From Marisa cornuarietis (Eukaryota; Mollusca; Gastropoda; Architaenioglossa; Ampullariidae), in assembly GCA_004794655.1 (NCBI GenBank), contig SMMW01000037.1:310001-374000 (forward strand): a stretch of 64,000 nucleotides of DNA, in the 5' to 3' direction. The notes under the pieces were generated by a model. That model did not search any database, had not been told where the DNA came from, and saw only the letters and a list, made by a program, of their open reading frames with translations. A program made the position numbers and the translations under genes. Positions 15,101-30,100 of this stretch are shown here, one piece after another (positions within the stretch are counted from its first letter, which is position 1; each line of letters opens with the position of its first letter).

Positions 15101-18100
15101 TTACTTCTTAAAAATGTCAAGTTGTAATTCAATTTTTTGTGTAAAGTTTTCACAATAGAAGATTTTTCTGTTTCAGCTCCAACACCACGTCCTATTACCC
15201 TTCCTCCAATTAAAAAAGGTATGAATCTCGTTCTTTTTAATAAATGAGTAGGCACCCAAAGAATGCTACCCTTTAATAATTTTAACAGCAGCAAAACAAT
15301 ACGCTCAAGATGTCACTGATGTCTTATTTAATTATACTAAAGCCATTAAAGACAATGTTAGTTTGTTTCACAAGGTTCTTATTGCCCGTCATCTCTACCA
15401 CTGATTAATGACATGGATACAGACACAAGACCAATCGTATCGACGTTTTATCGGTTGCTGTAGATATCAAGAATAACAAATAACTCGTTAACAGACTGTG
15501 GCAAAATAATTGTTAAAAACAGGATGTGACGAGGCAGAGATCGATCTGGTCTTCGTTCTGGACGCCTCCACCAGTGTGACAGAACCCAACTTCCAGCTCA
15601 TGAAGGACTTTGTCAAAGATTTCCTCATCATCGCTGACATCGATAGGGGCAATGTTCGAGTCGGAGTCGTCATCTACAGCACTGAGGTCTTTATCCAGTT
15701 CCAGCTCAACACCTACAGGACCAAGGCGGAAGTCTTCACCGCCATCGAGAACATCCCTTACCGCCACGGCAGCACCAACACAGCCGGTGGTCTCCAAACA
15801 ATGAGGACGCAGATGTTCACACCTGCCAACGGCGATCGTGCAAACGTCCCCAACATCGCCATCGTGGTGACAGACGGCGTGTCCAACATCAACTCTCGCC
15901 GTACCATCCCTGAAGCCGAACAGGCCAGAGCTGAAGGCATCCACATCTACGCCATCGGTATTGGTCTGACAGACACGACAGAGTTGGACGGCATCGCCAG
16001 CAAACCGGTGGACGAGAACCGCTTTGCTGTCCAAGAATTCAGTGAACTGAGAGTCCTGAGAGACAAGGTGTTTTCAGCGTTTTGTGGTGAGTGGACTTTA
16101 CTAACACTTACATTAACATTTTCATGTGGAATATATTTCGACTTAATGATGCAGATCATCTTTGCACATTTTGTTTTCGATATAATTTAAAGCTCTGAAA
16201 GAACAGAACATTTACTACCTGTTCACTGTGTGTCCTTGCACTTATTTATGAACTTTTTTTATATATGTGTGTGCATTTCTATTATCTACAGCTATACCAA
16301 CTTCAAAAGGTACAGTTTCCAATGAATAATTGTTTGGTTTTGTTTTTTGCCTTCACTTACCGTCTGGCGGTTTTTATTCGTTAAAGAAACGTGTTTAAAC
16401 ACAGTAGCGGTTAGAAAGAGGTTACCTAGATAACATTTAAAAATCTTATAAATTTTTACAACTGGTTCTCGCGAAATGTCTAAATAATTTTTGCAGCAAA
16501 TGTTTTTGAACTTTAACTTGCCCATCAAAGTAATGTTTTATTTAATGTTTGCTTTCAAACTTGTTTTCAACCTTTTTAAACTGTTTTATATACATTTTCT
16601 TGTAAAATAACATTTAATAGTTGTTTTAAATGTTTAGCAAGAAAAAATATTTTCTCACCCAGACACAGGGTGACGAAACTTATTTTTCTCATTTGACTTT
16701 GAATATGAATGCACTCTAAGAGGAGGGGTTGGTGTTTTATGCGGAGTCAGCAACGGCAAGGCAGCCAACTCTGTCAAAAGATGCCACGAGCAGAGAAAGA
16801 ACAGCGTGCCCCAGACGAAAGCTGAACTCATTACAACCAAATTTCAGTGTATTGGTGACAGTCGCTAACACCGCCACCCGACCTCTCTCCCCAAGAAGGG
16901 GGCGGGCCGATCCTAGCTGCACCGCAAGACCACACCAACGCGTGACAGAGGTGTAGCAGACCTCTACAACACCCAGTCACGGGACATGAATCAGTTCAAT
17001 AACGAAGTCCTCGGGGTATCATACATATCAAATATGAAGCTGATGATTGACTGGCCTCGGCCACAAGACCGAGAATCGATATCCACAATGGTTGTTGTTT
17101 ATCTAGGAAAGTGATTCCACCTTGTCGCGAGTTCGCAATATGGGGGGAAAGGAAGGGGGGTGGAAACCGGAGTACTCGGAGAAAACCCCGGCGCCCAGGC
17201 CTGCGAACAGTTGTCACGTTCAGAGAGTGTCCCGAGACGAGATCTGAAACTTGCGCCGCTCACTGCATTGGTGAGGCGAGTGTTTTAACACTACACTACC
17301 GGGGCCCCTTCGATATCCCAGACACTTAGAATGGACAACAAAAACATCTGGCTTTCCGTGATATTTGGGTTCGGCAACACAGCATGGCTTTTAAGTGACT
17401 TTTAATGTACAATGTCACCAAACTTGTAAGGGCTTACTTAATATTCTGACTGTAGTTGTTATCTTCAACGTTTTACCGTATTTCATCGGAAGTTTCACTA
17501 AGAAAACGGTGATAAACATCTTGCTTTTGAAACAATACTTCTTCTCCGGGTGCAAGCAAAGGAAACAACCCGACGTTATGTCAAAATGAATTGCACGATG
17601 TGTAACCGTGTTTTGAGATGAACAATTTTACAACAGTTTTCAAATCTCACACAGAGGGTTGCAATATATATAATACAGTCTTTGAAATTTGTTTGTGAAA
17701 ATTGTAAATAACTGAATTTTTACAGTTTTAATGTTTACAACACATTCTTTTAATATTTTTGTTTGAATGTTATGGTTCCTAACATTTTAAAATGTTTGCA
17801 AAATGTTTAAGTTTTTAAGTGTTTATTCTGTAAATGTTTCTAACATGTTTCATCTAAAAGTTTAACAGTATTACAACCATGCAAGCGCTTTTGAAACGTT
17901 TATAAAATGTTTCAATGCTAGGTAAGCAGATTAGATACAAATTTGTAATTGGATTGTTTTCCATTTAACCCCTTTAACGGAACATATCTAAACAGATGTT
18001 TGAACATGTCTTTCAAAATGTTTGTATAACCTTCATAAAACATTGTAACAAACTTGCTCATACCTTCCTGATGTTTGTCTGGCTACAAAGTTCCTCTACA

Positions 18101-21100
18101 TAGGAGTCTATATACACACATGGTGAATAGCAAAGTTACACATGGCAACTCATGACTGTCCATAGTATGGTGAGATTTATTTATTAAAAACTTTTCTTCG
18201 TAATACAAGACTTTTTTATGAAGTTTTCACAACAAAAGTTCCTTTTCTTTCAGCTCCAACGCCACCTCCAATTACCCTTCCTCCAATTAAAAAAGGTACG
18301 CACCCGTTCATTTTAATAAAGGAGAAGGCACCTAAAGAATAACACACCTAATAATTTTAACACCAGCAAAACAATATTATTGAACAATACGCTCGGGATG
18401 TCAGCGATGTCTTATTTACTTAGAGTACAGCCATTAAAAACAATGTTAGCTTGTTGCACAACTTTCTGATTTTACATTCTCCCTCACACTAATTAATGAC
18501 ATAGGTACAGACATGGGACCAAATATATCGACGTTTAAGCAGTTACTGTAGAGATCAGGATTCACAAATAACTGTCATAAACAGGAAATGACAAAATACT
18601 TGTTAAAACAGGATGTGACGAGGCAGAGATCGATCTGGTGTTCGTTCTGGATGCCTCCACCAGTGTGACAGAACCCAACTTCCAGCTTATGAAGGACTTC
18701 GTCAAAGATTTCCTCATCATCGCTGACATCGATCAGGGCAATGTTCGAGTCGGAGTCGTCATCTACAGCACTGAGGTCTTTGTCCAGTTCCAGCTCAACA
18801 CCTACAGGACCAAGGCGGAAGTCTTCACCGCCATCGAGAACATCCCTTACCGCCACGGCAGCACCAACACGGCTGGTGGTCTTCAAGCGATGAGGACGCA
18901 GATGTTCACACCTGCCAACGGTGATCGTGCTAACGTCCCCAACATCGCCATCGTGGTGACAGACGGCGTGTCCAACATCAACTCTCGCCGTACCATCCCT
19001 GAAGCCGAACAGGCCAGAGCTGAAGGCATCCACATCTACGCCATCGGTATTGGTCTGACAGACACGACAGAGTTGGACGGCATCGCCAGCAAACCGGTGG
19101 ACGAGAACCGCTTTGCTGTCCAAGAGTTCAGTGAACTGAGAGTCCTGAGAGACAAGGTGTTTTCAGCGTTTTGTGGTGAGTGGACTTTACTAACACTTAA
19201 ATGAACATTTTATGTGGTATTTATTTCAACAAAGCAAAGCAGATCATCTTTGCACAATTTGCTTTTCGAAATAATTTTAATCTGTTAAATAACGGTAACA
19301 TTTACCACTTGTACAAAATGTGACCTTGCTCCTATTTATGTACTGTCATATATATTTGTGCCCATTTCTGTTATTTACAGCTATACCAACTTCAAAAGGT
19401 ACCGTTTCTAATGTATACTGTTTTCGCCTTCACAAACATGTGGCCATTTAAATCCGCATAAGAAATGTGCGATCGATACACATGGCAGCGGTTATACATT
19501 CTACGTCATACAGTCTACGTCATACTCACTGCATCATTATCCTACGTCATACATCTTAAGAAGTTTTCGGCAAATATTTACATAATATATATTTAATATT
19601 TTTGATTAAATGTTAGGTTTCTTATCATTTTAAAATGTTTTCAAAAATGCTTCAGTTTTAAATGTTTATTCGGTAAATTTTTTTTAAAATGTTTCATCTC
19701 AAACTTTTAAATTATTACAAACATGTTAGAGTTTTTAAAAAGTTTATAAAATGTTTCATTGCTATTTGGGTAGACAGAGATTAGATTAGATACAGATTTG
19801 TAATCTGTATGTTCTCCTACTAACCCCTTTAACTGGACAAATCTGAACAGACGTATTAACATGTTTGACAATTTTTTTCTAAAACCTTCATAAAACATTT
19901 TAGCAAACTTAGTCCTACGTTCATGATATTTGTCCGGCTACAAATTTCCTCTACATAGTACTCTATACACCCCACATTACCAGTACCAAAGCTACGCAGC
20001 AGCTCATGACTGTCTATACTTTGTTGAGATTTATTTCTTGAAAATGTCGAGTTGTAATACAATTTTTTGTCTGAAGTTTTCACAATAGAACTTCCTTCTG
20101 TTTCAGCTCCAACACCACGTCCTATTACCCTTCCTCCAATTAAAAAAGGTATGAATCTCCTTCCTTTTAATAAAAGAGTAGGCACCTAAAGAATGCTACC
20201 CTTTAATAATTTAACAGCAGCAAAACAATACGCTCAGGATGTCAGCGATGTCTTATTTAATTGTAGTAAAGCCATTAAAGACAATGTTAGTTTGTTGCAC
20301 AAGATTCTTATTGCCCGTCATCTCTACCACTGATTAATGACATGGATACAGACACAAAACCAATCGTATCGACGTTTTATCAGTTGCTGTAGATATCAAG
20401 AATAACAAATAACTCGTTAACAGACTGTGGCAAAATAATTGTTAAAAACAGGATGTGACGAGGCAGAGATCGATCTGGTCTTCGTTCTTGACGCCTCTAC
20501 CAGTGTGACAGAACCCAACTTTCAGCTCATGAAGGACTTCGTCAAAGATTTCCTCATCATTGCTGACATCGATCAGGGCAATGTTCGAGTCGGAGTCGTC
20601 ATCTACAGCACTGAGGTCTTTGTCCAGTTCCAGCTCAACACCTACAGGACCAAGGCGGAAGTCTTCACCGCCATCGAGAACATCCCTTACCGCCACGGCA
20701 GCACCAACACGGCCGGTGGTCTCCAAACGATGAGGACGCAGATGTTCACATCTTCCAACGGCGATCGTGCTAACGTCCCCAACATCGCCATCGTGGTGAC
20801 AGACGGCGTGTCCAACATCAACTCTCGCCGTACGATTCCTGAAGCCGAACAGGCCAGAGCTGAAGGCATCCACATCTACGCCATCGGTATCGGTCTGACA
20901 GACACGACAGAGTTGGACGGCATCGCCAGCAAACCGGTGGACGAGAACCGCTTTGCTGTTCAGGAATTCAGCGAACTGAGAGTCCTGAGAGACAAGGTGT
21001 TTTCAGCGTTTTGTGGTAAGTGGTATTTACTAACACTTGCATGAAAATTTTAATTTGGTATTTATTTCAACAAAGCAAAGCAGATCATCCTTGCACAATT

Positions 21101-24100
21101 TGCTTCCGAAATAATTTTAATCTGTTAAATAACGGTAACATTTACTACTTGTACAAAATGTGACCTTGCACCTATTTATGTACTGTCATATATATTTGTG
21201 CCCATTTCTGTTATTTACAGCTATACCAACTTCAAAAGGTACCGTTTCTAATGTATACTGTTTTCGCCTTCACAAACATGTGGCCATTTAAATCCCCATA
21301 AGAAATGTGCGATTGATACACATGGCAACGGTTATACATTCTACGTCATACAGTCTACGTCATACTCACTACATCATAATTCTACGTCATACATCTTAAG
21401 AAGTTTTCGGCAAATGTTCACATAACATTTATTTAATATTTTTGATTAAATGTTAGGTTTCCTATCATTTTAAAATGTTTTCAAAAATGTTTCAGTTTTA
21501 AACGTTTATTCGGTAAATGTTTATAAAATGTTTCATCTCAAACTTTGACATTATTACAACCATGTTAGAGTTTTTAAAAATTTTATAAAGTGTTTCATTG
21601 CTATCTGGGTAGACAGAGATTAAATTAGATACAGATTTGTAATCTGCATGCTCTCCTATTAACCCCTTTAACAGGACAAATCTGAACAGACGTATGAACC
21701 TGTTTGACAAAAATTTTTCTAAAACCTTCATAAAACATCTTAGCAAACTTGATCCAGCGTTCATGATATTTGTCCGGCTACAAAGTTCCTCTACATAGTA
21801 CTCTATACACCCCACATGACCAGTAACAAAGCTTAACAGCAGCTCATGACTGCCTCTACTTTGCTGAGATTTATTTCTTGAAAATGTCGAGTTGTAATAC
21901 AGTTTTGTGTCTGAAGTTTTCACAATAAAAGTTTTTTTCTGTTTCAGCTCCAACACCACGTCCAATTACCCTTCCTCCAATTAAAAAAGGTATGAATCTC
22001 CTTCCTTTTAATAAACGAGTAGGCACCTAAAGAATGCTACCCTTTAATAATTTTAACCGCAGCAAAAGAATATTATCAAACAATACGCTCAGGATGTCAG
22101 CGATGTCTTATTTAATTGGAATAAAGCCATTAAAGACAATGTTAGTTTGTTGCACAAGGTTCTTATTGCCCGTCGTCTCTACCACTGATTAATGACATGG
22201 ATACAGACACGAGACCAATTGTATCGACATTTAATCAGTTGCTGTAGATATCAAGAATAACAAATAACTCGTTAACAGACTGTGGCAAAATAATTGTTAA
22301 AAACAGGATGTGACGAGGCAGAGATCGATCTGGTCTTCGTTCTTGACGCCTCCACCAGTGTGACAGAACCCAACTTCCAGCTCATGAAGGACTTCGTCAA
22401 AGATTTCCTCATCATTGCTGACATCGATCAGGGCAATGTTCGAGTCGGAGTCGTCATCTACAGCACTGAGGTCTTTGTCCAGTTCCAGCTCAACACCTAC
22501 AGGACCAAGGCGGAAGTCTTCACTGCCATCGACAACATCCCTTACCGCCACGGCAGCACCAACACGGCTGGTGGTCTCCAAACGATGAGGACACAGATGT
22601 TTACACCTGCCAACGGCGATCGTGCAAACGTCCCCAACATCGCCATCGTGGTGACAGACGGCGTGTCCAACATCAACTCTCGCCGTACCATCCCTGAAGC
22701 CGAACAGGCCAGAGCTGAAGGCATCCACATCTACGCCATCGGTATCGGTCTGACAGACACGACAGAGTTAGACGGCATCGCCAGCAAACCGGTGGACGAG
22801 AACCGCTTTGCTGTCCAAGAGTTCAGTGAACTGAGAGTCCTGAGAGACAAGGTGTTTTCAGCGTTTTGTGGTGAGTATTATTTACTTACACTTACATGAA
22901 CATTTTCATGTGGGATTTATTTCGACTAAGCGATTCTGATCATTCTTGCACATTTTGCTTTCGATATAATTTTAATCTGTGAACATTTACTACTGTTCAT
23001 TGTGTGTCTTTGCGCCTCTTTTTTAACCGTTTTATATATGTGTGTGCATTTCTATTATCTTCAGCTATACCAACTTCAAAAGGTACAGTTTCTAATTGAT
23101 AATTTTGTTTTGCCTTCACTTACCGTCTGGCGGTTTTAATCCGCTAAAGAAACGTGCTATTTATACACGTCAGCGGCTAAAAAGAGGTTAGATTAGATAA
23201 AATGTGTAATCTGCATGTTTTCTGTTTAGCCCTTTTAATGGGACAAATCTAAACAGATGTTTGAACATGTTTGACAAAATTTTTATACACAACTTCTTAA
23301 AAAACTTGGTCAGTTGTTCGTGAAATTTGTCCGGCTACAAAGCTTCTCTACATAGGAGTCTATGCACAAACATGGTAAATAGCAAAGTTACACACGGAAG
23401 CTCATGACTGTCCATTGTTTGGTGAAATTTATTTTTAGAAACCTTTCGTCATGATACAAGATTTTTGTATGAAGTTTTCACAATACAAGATTTTTCTGTT
23501 TCAGCTCCAACACCACCACCAATTACCCTTCCTCCAATTAAAAAAGGTAAGCACTTGTTCCTTTTAATAAATGAGTAGGAACCTTAAGAATGCCACCCTT
23601 TAATAATTTTAACTGAAGCAAACCAAAATTATTGAACAATACTCTCGATATGTTAGCAATGTCTAATTTAATTAGAGTAAAGGCATTAAAAACAATGTTA
23701 GCTTGTTGCACAACTTCCCTATTCCCCTTTCTCCCTCACACTTATTGATGACATGGATACAGACATGGGACAAAATTTATCGACGTTTAATCAGTTAATG
23801 TAGACATCAGGATTCACAAATAACTGTCGTAAACACTGTGGCAAAATATTTGTTAAAAACAGGATGTGACGAGGCAGAGATCGATCTGGTCTTCGTTCTG
23901 GATGCCTCCACCAGTGTGACAGAACCCAACTTCCAGCTCATGAAGGACTTCGTCAAAGATTTCCTCATCATTGCTGACATCGATCAGGGCAATGTTCGAG
24001 TCGGAGTCGTCATCTACAGCACTGAGGTCTTTGTCCAGTTCCAGCTCAACACCTACAGGACCAAGGCGGAAGTCTTCACCGCCATCGACAACATCCCTTA

Positions 24101-27100
24101 CCGCCACGGCAGCACCAACACGGCCGGTGGTCTCCAAGCGATGAGGACGCAGATGTTCACACCTGCCAACGGCGATCGTGCTAACGTCCCCAACATCGCC
24201 ATCGTGGTGACAGACGGCGTGTCCAACATCAACTCTCGCCGTACCATCCCTGAAGCCGAACAGGCCAGAGCTGAAGGCATCCACATCTACGCCATCGGTA
24301 TCGGTCTGACAGACACGACAGAGTTGGACGGCATCGCCAGCAAACCGGTGGACGAGAACCGCTTTGCTGTCCAAGAGTTCAGTGAACTGAGAGTCCTGAG
24401 AGACAAGGTGTTCGCCGCCTTCTGTGGTAAGTACTTTTTTACTTCAGTTAAAATTTCACTTGTCGATGGTCCTTTGCTTTTTCTTGCATTTTGCAGTACA
24501 AAAAAATTTTAAGCACTTCTGCTACCTTTGTAGTTTGACAAAATATTTATTGACAATTATCTATTTCACAAAATGAACGTTATTCTATGTCATCATGGCT
24601 ACATAATGTTTTACTGTATCTGCGTATTTGTTTCTTCCTCCAGCTGTACCAACGTCCAGAGGTATCGTTCTCACACTGTATAAGTTTATCTACAGAAAGG
24701 GATCTTTACCACATCAGATGTTACTGATTTGTCTACCTGTTTAGTTTGCTAAGAAAATTACGATTAATTTACTTACTTTATGAAAAATTTTTGAGTTATT
24801 ACGACATTAGAGAGTTTATATTAGGATTGTATAACACACTGTAGAGCACAACCATCCACTGCCCAATACGCAATTACCCACTTTTGTCCATTACACAGTT
24901 AACGACTGTTCTCTACACAGTTAACGACTGTTCTCTACACAGTTAACGACTGTTCTCTACACAGCTGACGGCTATGCAGGCCTGCTTTCTCGTATTATCT
25001 CACATGTTTGTCTCTTTTACTGATACGTTTCTTTACTACTTTCTTCTTCGTTCACTGATTCAACTGTTCACATCCACTTCCTAATTCCCTCATTCATTCA
25101 CGGATTCAACTGTTCACATGCACATGTTAATTCACTTGCCAAATTCCACATGTATTTGTGAGAAGTCACTCCATTGACCGCAACGAACTTTTTTTTCCAG
25201 CTCCAACTCTTCCACCGATCACTTTGCCGACAAAACTCAAAGGTAAGAATTCACACTGTTACCTTTATGAAATAAAGGAAAATACTCTTTTTTCGTGCAA
25301 TAATTTCAGTACAATTGTCTGCCCTTGCCTTACACTGTTTGACTCAGGACATAACCGTCCATTACAAACATCACTTGTCTCAGTGTCAGGTCACTTGTCT
25401 CAGTCTAAGACTACAGACCGAGCAGGAATTGTAGTAAACGTGGAGCTAGAACTGGTAGGAAGTAGTAGATGTTTTGGTGGTAAAAGCAATGATATCATTC
25501 TAATAATCCAATGTGAAGTTTAATCGTGCTATACCGAGCTTCCATCCCAGCCTAGTGCGCTCGATATAACAGTTGCTATTAAACTGACATTAATATCCAT
25601 AGCCCACAGCCTAAATTTCGACAATGCTATGTTGTTAAAAACGTTTTTAACCAGACATCTATTGTCCAACATCTAAAAAATTAGTGACCGTCGAAGAGAA
25701 ATAGTTCACTAAACCTAATGGGTAGACCATGGTTGGTTCTGCTTAAATCCAACTTTTTTGTTTTCTTGGACTGATTTTGCTCTTTGATTCTCAAGATATT
25801 GAGACGATATGTGTCAACCTATTCATATTCCTAACTGATTTATATGACATTACAAGGATTAAGATGGTTTAAAAGTGCTTTCAGCAAGTTCTATAACATC
25901 GCGGACAAGGGAATAATCCAGTAATTTAGGATCAGTGTGGTTACAAAATCTATAGGTCCTTTAAAGAAATATATCTCATATTTATTCGCATTCATAGTAT
26001 TTTGTAGAATACGGTGGATAAACGACCACAAATGTTACAGGATGTGACGAGGCAGAGATCGATCTGGTCTTCGTCTTGGACGCCTCCACCAGTGTGACAG
26101 AGCCCAACTTCCAGCTTATGAAGGACTTCGTCAAAGATTTCCTTATCATCGCTGACATCGATCAGGGCAATGTTCGAGTCGGAGTCGTCATCTACAGCAC
26201 TGAGGTCTTTGTCCAGTTCCAGCTCAACACCTACAGGACCAAGGCGGAAGTCTTCACCGCCATCGACAACATCCCTTACCGCCACGGCAGCACCAACACG
26301 GCTGGTGGTCTCCAAGCGATGAGGACGCAGATGTTCACACCTGCCAACGGTGATCGTTCAAATGTCCCCAACATCGCCATCGTGGTGACAGACGGCGTGT
26401 CCAACATCAACTCTCGCCGTACCATCCCTGAAGCCGAACAGGCCAGAGCTGAAGGCATCCACATCTACGCCATCGGCATCGGTCTGACAGACACGACAGA
26501 GTTGGACGGCATCGCCAGCAAACCGGTGGACGAGAACCGCTTTGCTGTCCAAGAGTTCAGTGAGCTGAGGGTCTTGAGAGACAAAGTGTTCGCCGCCTTC
26601 TGTGGTGAGCATTAGACTAAGTGTATCACCCTTTTATCGTCAATACTTCATGGGCGTCATGACAAGAAAGCACTTGCTAAGATACTAGTAACTGTATTAA
26701 AGTTTTTAGGAAGAAAACTAAGCTCTTGCAATTTTAATTTAATTTCTTGTTTGGCAGATTTTTTTTCTGTACCCATTTTTATATTTATTTATTTATTTAT
26801 TTTGCACAGGACAACCAGCAACTCCAGGTATTGTTATGTTGCTAGTAGCTCTAATTGAGTACGCTTATTTTCGTAAGTGTAATAATAAACCAACCTCACT
26901 TCTTTGATTCAGACATTTACAAATTATGTTCAGGTGATGTTTACAAATGCTAAGGTTGCCTTTGTATCCAGCAGCTTTTTTCTTAAACGTGAAGCGGATC
27001 AAGCTTCGGGGGAGGAAACCTTGTCATTTAGAGCACGTAATTTTCTTATCACATAATACTTTTATGAATAAGGGACATAATTTTTTAAATTAATGACTAT

Positions 27101-30100
27101 GCATATTCACAGTTTGACCGACTATCCAAAGGATCTTTTGACTAACACTTTGGTTACAACCTTGTTTGTGCTTACTTTCTGTCTTTTTCTGGTGTTTACG
27201 CAGTGCATGTGATTTTTTTTCAGAGCCCACTCCTCCTCCACTGACATTGCCACCAATCCTCAAAGGTGAGTGCTTAGCAGATCGTAAACCGTAAATACAT
27301 CATAAAGTGCGTCGTTACAGTACCACATGTCCCTTGAAAGCGTCATTACGCTAACCTCCACTGATGTATCTGTTGTACACATTCACATGTAGGAAGAGGT
27401 GCCCATGGCTAAGGGCGAAAACTTTAATTATCAGTGTTTGTTTTCTTTCTAGATTTTTGTGCAAAACATCAAGACGAGCGAGGTCATACATCAAGAATAA
27501 ATGCTGTAGTATTAATGTATTTTTAAAGAAAAATAACTTTTGAAAAGTGTTCAAATTAAACATTCACTGCTTGTACTATGTATACATATGTTAAGAACGG
27601 TAAGCGACCAACGAAAAAATTTACTTGTTTTTAGTAAAAATCATCTAGTACCCGTGCAGCCTTTAAACATCAGTTAACACGAATCCCTTCAAATCGATTA
27701 ATAGGATGTGACGAGGCAGAGATCGATCTGGTCTTCGTCTTGGACGCCTCGACCAGTGTGACAGAACCCAACTTCCAGCTCATGAAGGACTTCGTCAAAG
27801 ATTTCCTCATCATTGCTGACATCGATCAGGGCAATGTTCGAGTCGGAGTCGTCATCTACAGCACTGAGGTTTTCGTCCAGTTCCAGCTTAACACTTACAG
27901 GACCAAGGCAGACGTCTTCACTGCCATCGACAACATCCCTTACCGCCACGGCAGCACCAACACGGCTGGTGGTCTCAAAGCGATGAGGACGGAGATGTTC
28001 ACACCTGCCAACGGCGACCGACCTGGCGTGAAGAACATCGCCATCGTGGTGACAGACGGTGTGTCCAACATCAACTCTCGCCGTACCATCCCTGAAGCCG
28101 AACAGGCCAGAGATGAAGGCATCCACATCTACGCCATCGGCATCGGTCTGACAGACACGACAGAGTTGGACGGCATCGCCAGCAGACCTGTGGACGAGAA
28201 CCGCTTTGCTGTCAAAGAGTTCAGTGAACTGAGAGTCCTGAGAGACAAAGTGTTCTCTGCCTTTTGCGGTAAGCCTTTGTTCCCAGAAGGATACTTTAAA
28301 TGTTGCTTAAAGTCGAATTTTCGTCTACACTACAGATTTGTTGTCTACATGTTTAAAAATTTGAACGTTTGACTTTTAATCACTTTGTAGAAAATAAGTC
28401 TACTTTGTGAAAATATGTTTGAGGTAACAAATGTCACGTTATCGACTAAAACATTCGATCTCATGCAACATTATCTTAAAAATGGAAATAATTCGGTATT
28501 TTCGTCCTCATTGATGCTTTCTTCATACTATTGCATAATGCCGATACGATTCCTGGTTAAGGAAGTACTGTAGAGCTACAATTTGCTGGTTGTAGCATAT
28601 CGTTAATGTCTGCTTTTTAAACCGCTACCAAGCATTTTTCTCTTATGTAATTTTAACAGGTTACCAGCCTCCAGAAACAGGTAGTATGAGTGCTGTGAAA
28701 TAATCGTGTTTTAAGTATAAAAATTAGTGTGAAATGTTGATGTTGATTGTTTTCTTTTGGCGTCTTTATTGTTGGCTTATTGTCATCATCGCCATTATTA
28801 TCGTTTTTGTCGCCTTATTGACATCGTTATAATCACTGCTTTTATCGCTGTTGTGTGATACACGTTCTATTCTGTATTTTATTTGCTACGTTTCGCTAGC
28901 TATAGAAAGTTGGTAATTTGTCCGTTGAACGTAATCAAACGTGACGCCTTTCTTTGCAGAACCCACGCAACCTCCAATAAAGCTGCCAGGTACTCTTAAA
29001 GGTGAACCTCATTTATTGTCCTTTTTCAAAGTTAAAAAAATCTAAGTATCATCCTACAATAAAACATTTCAGACTTTGTAAGGAGAGGAGAAAGAGAGAA
29101 ACTTCTTCGTTTGTACGTGGTGTTCATCATGCACAGAACTTGACTTAAAAAAAACTATTTTTTTCACAAAGCTCATAAGGGTCTCCTCGCTTGACAGGAA
29201 AATTCTGTAAACTGATAGACATGTTTAGATCTATATCAAAATAACATTGACATTATATGGTCTCTACACCACTAATATTTAAAATAAATTCATTACACAA
29301 ATTGTGATTTTGCACTCAAGTAAAGTTTTTTAACATTTTGATTTTTCGGACTGGTTCACCCCGCTGGATAACCATCTTCTTCTTATCCATTATAATTATT
29401 ATTGTTAGGTTGCGATGAGGTTGAGATAGACTTGGTCTTCGTCCTTGATGCCTCCACCAGTGTGACAGAACCCAACTTCCTTCTGATGAAGGACTTCGTC
29501 AAAGATTTCCTTTACATTGCTGGCATTGACAACGGCAATGTTCAGGTGGGCATAGTCATCTACAGCACTGAGGTCTTTGTCCAGTTCCAGCTCAACTCTT
29601 ACAGCACCAAAGCGGATGTCTTCAACGCCATCGACAACATCCCCTACCGCCACGGCAGCACCAACACGGCTGGTGGTCTCCAAGCGATGAGGACGCAGAT
29701 GTTCACACCTGCCAACGGCGATCGTGCTAACGTCCCCAACATCGCCATCGTGGTGACAGACGGCGTGTCCAACATCAACTCTCGCCGTACCATCCCTGAA
29801 GCCGAACAGGCCAGAGCTGAAGGCATCCACATCTACGCCATCGGCATCGGTCTGACAGACACGACAGAGTTGGACGGCATCGCCAGCAAACCGGTGGACG
29901 AGAACCGCTTTGCTGTCCAAGAGTTCAGTGAACTGAGAGTCCTGAGAGACAAGGTGTTTGCATCATTTTGTGGTGAGTGAAGTTTTCATTTCAACAGTAT
30001 GTTTAATAACACGAGACTACTTCCTAGGTTGGGCTTTATATGTTCTGTTTATCACTATATTAAACATCTTTCTGTTAAACTAATTGTCACGACCACCAGT

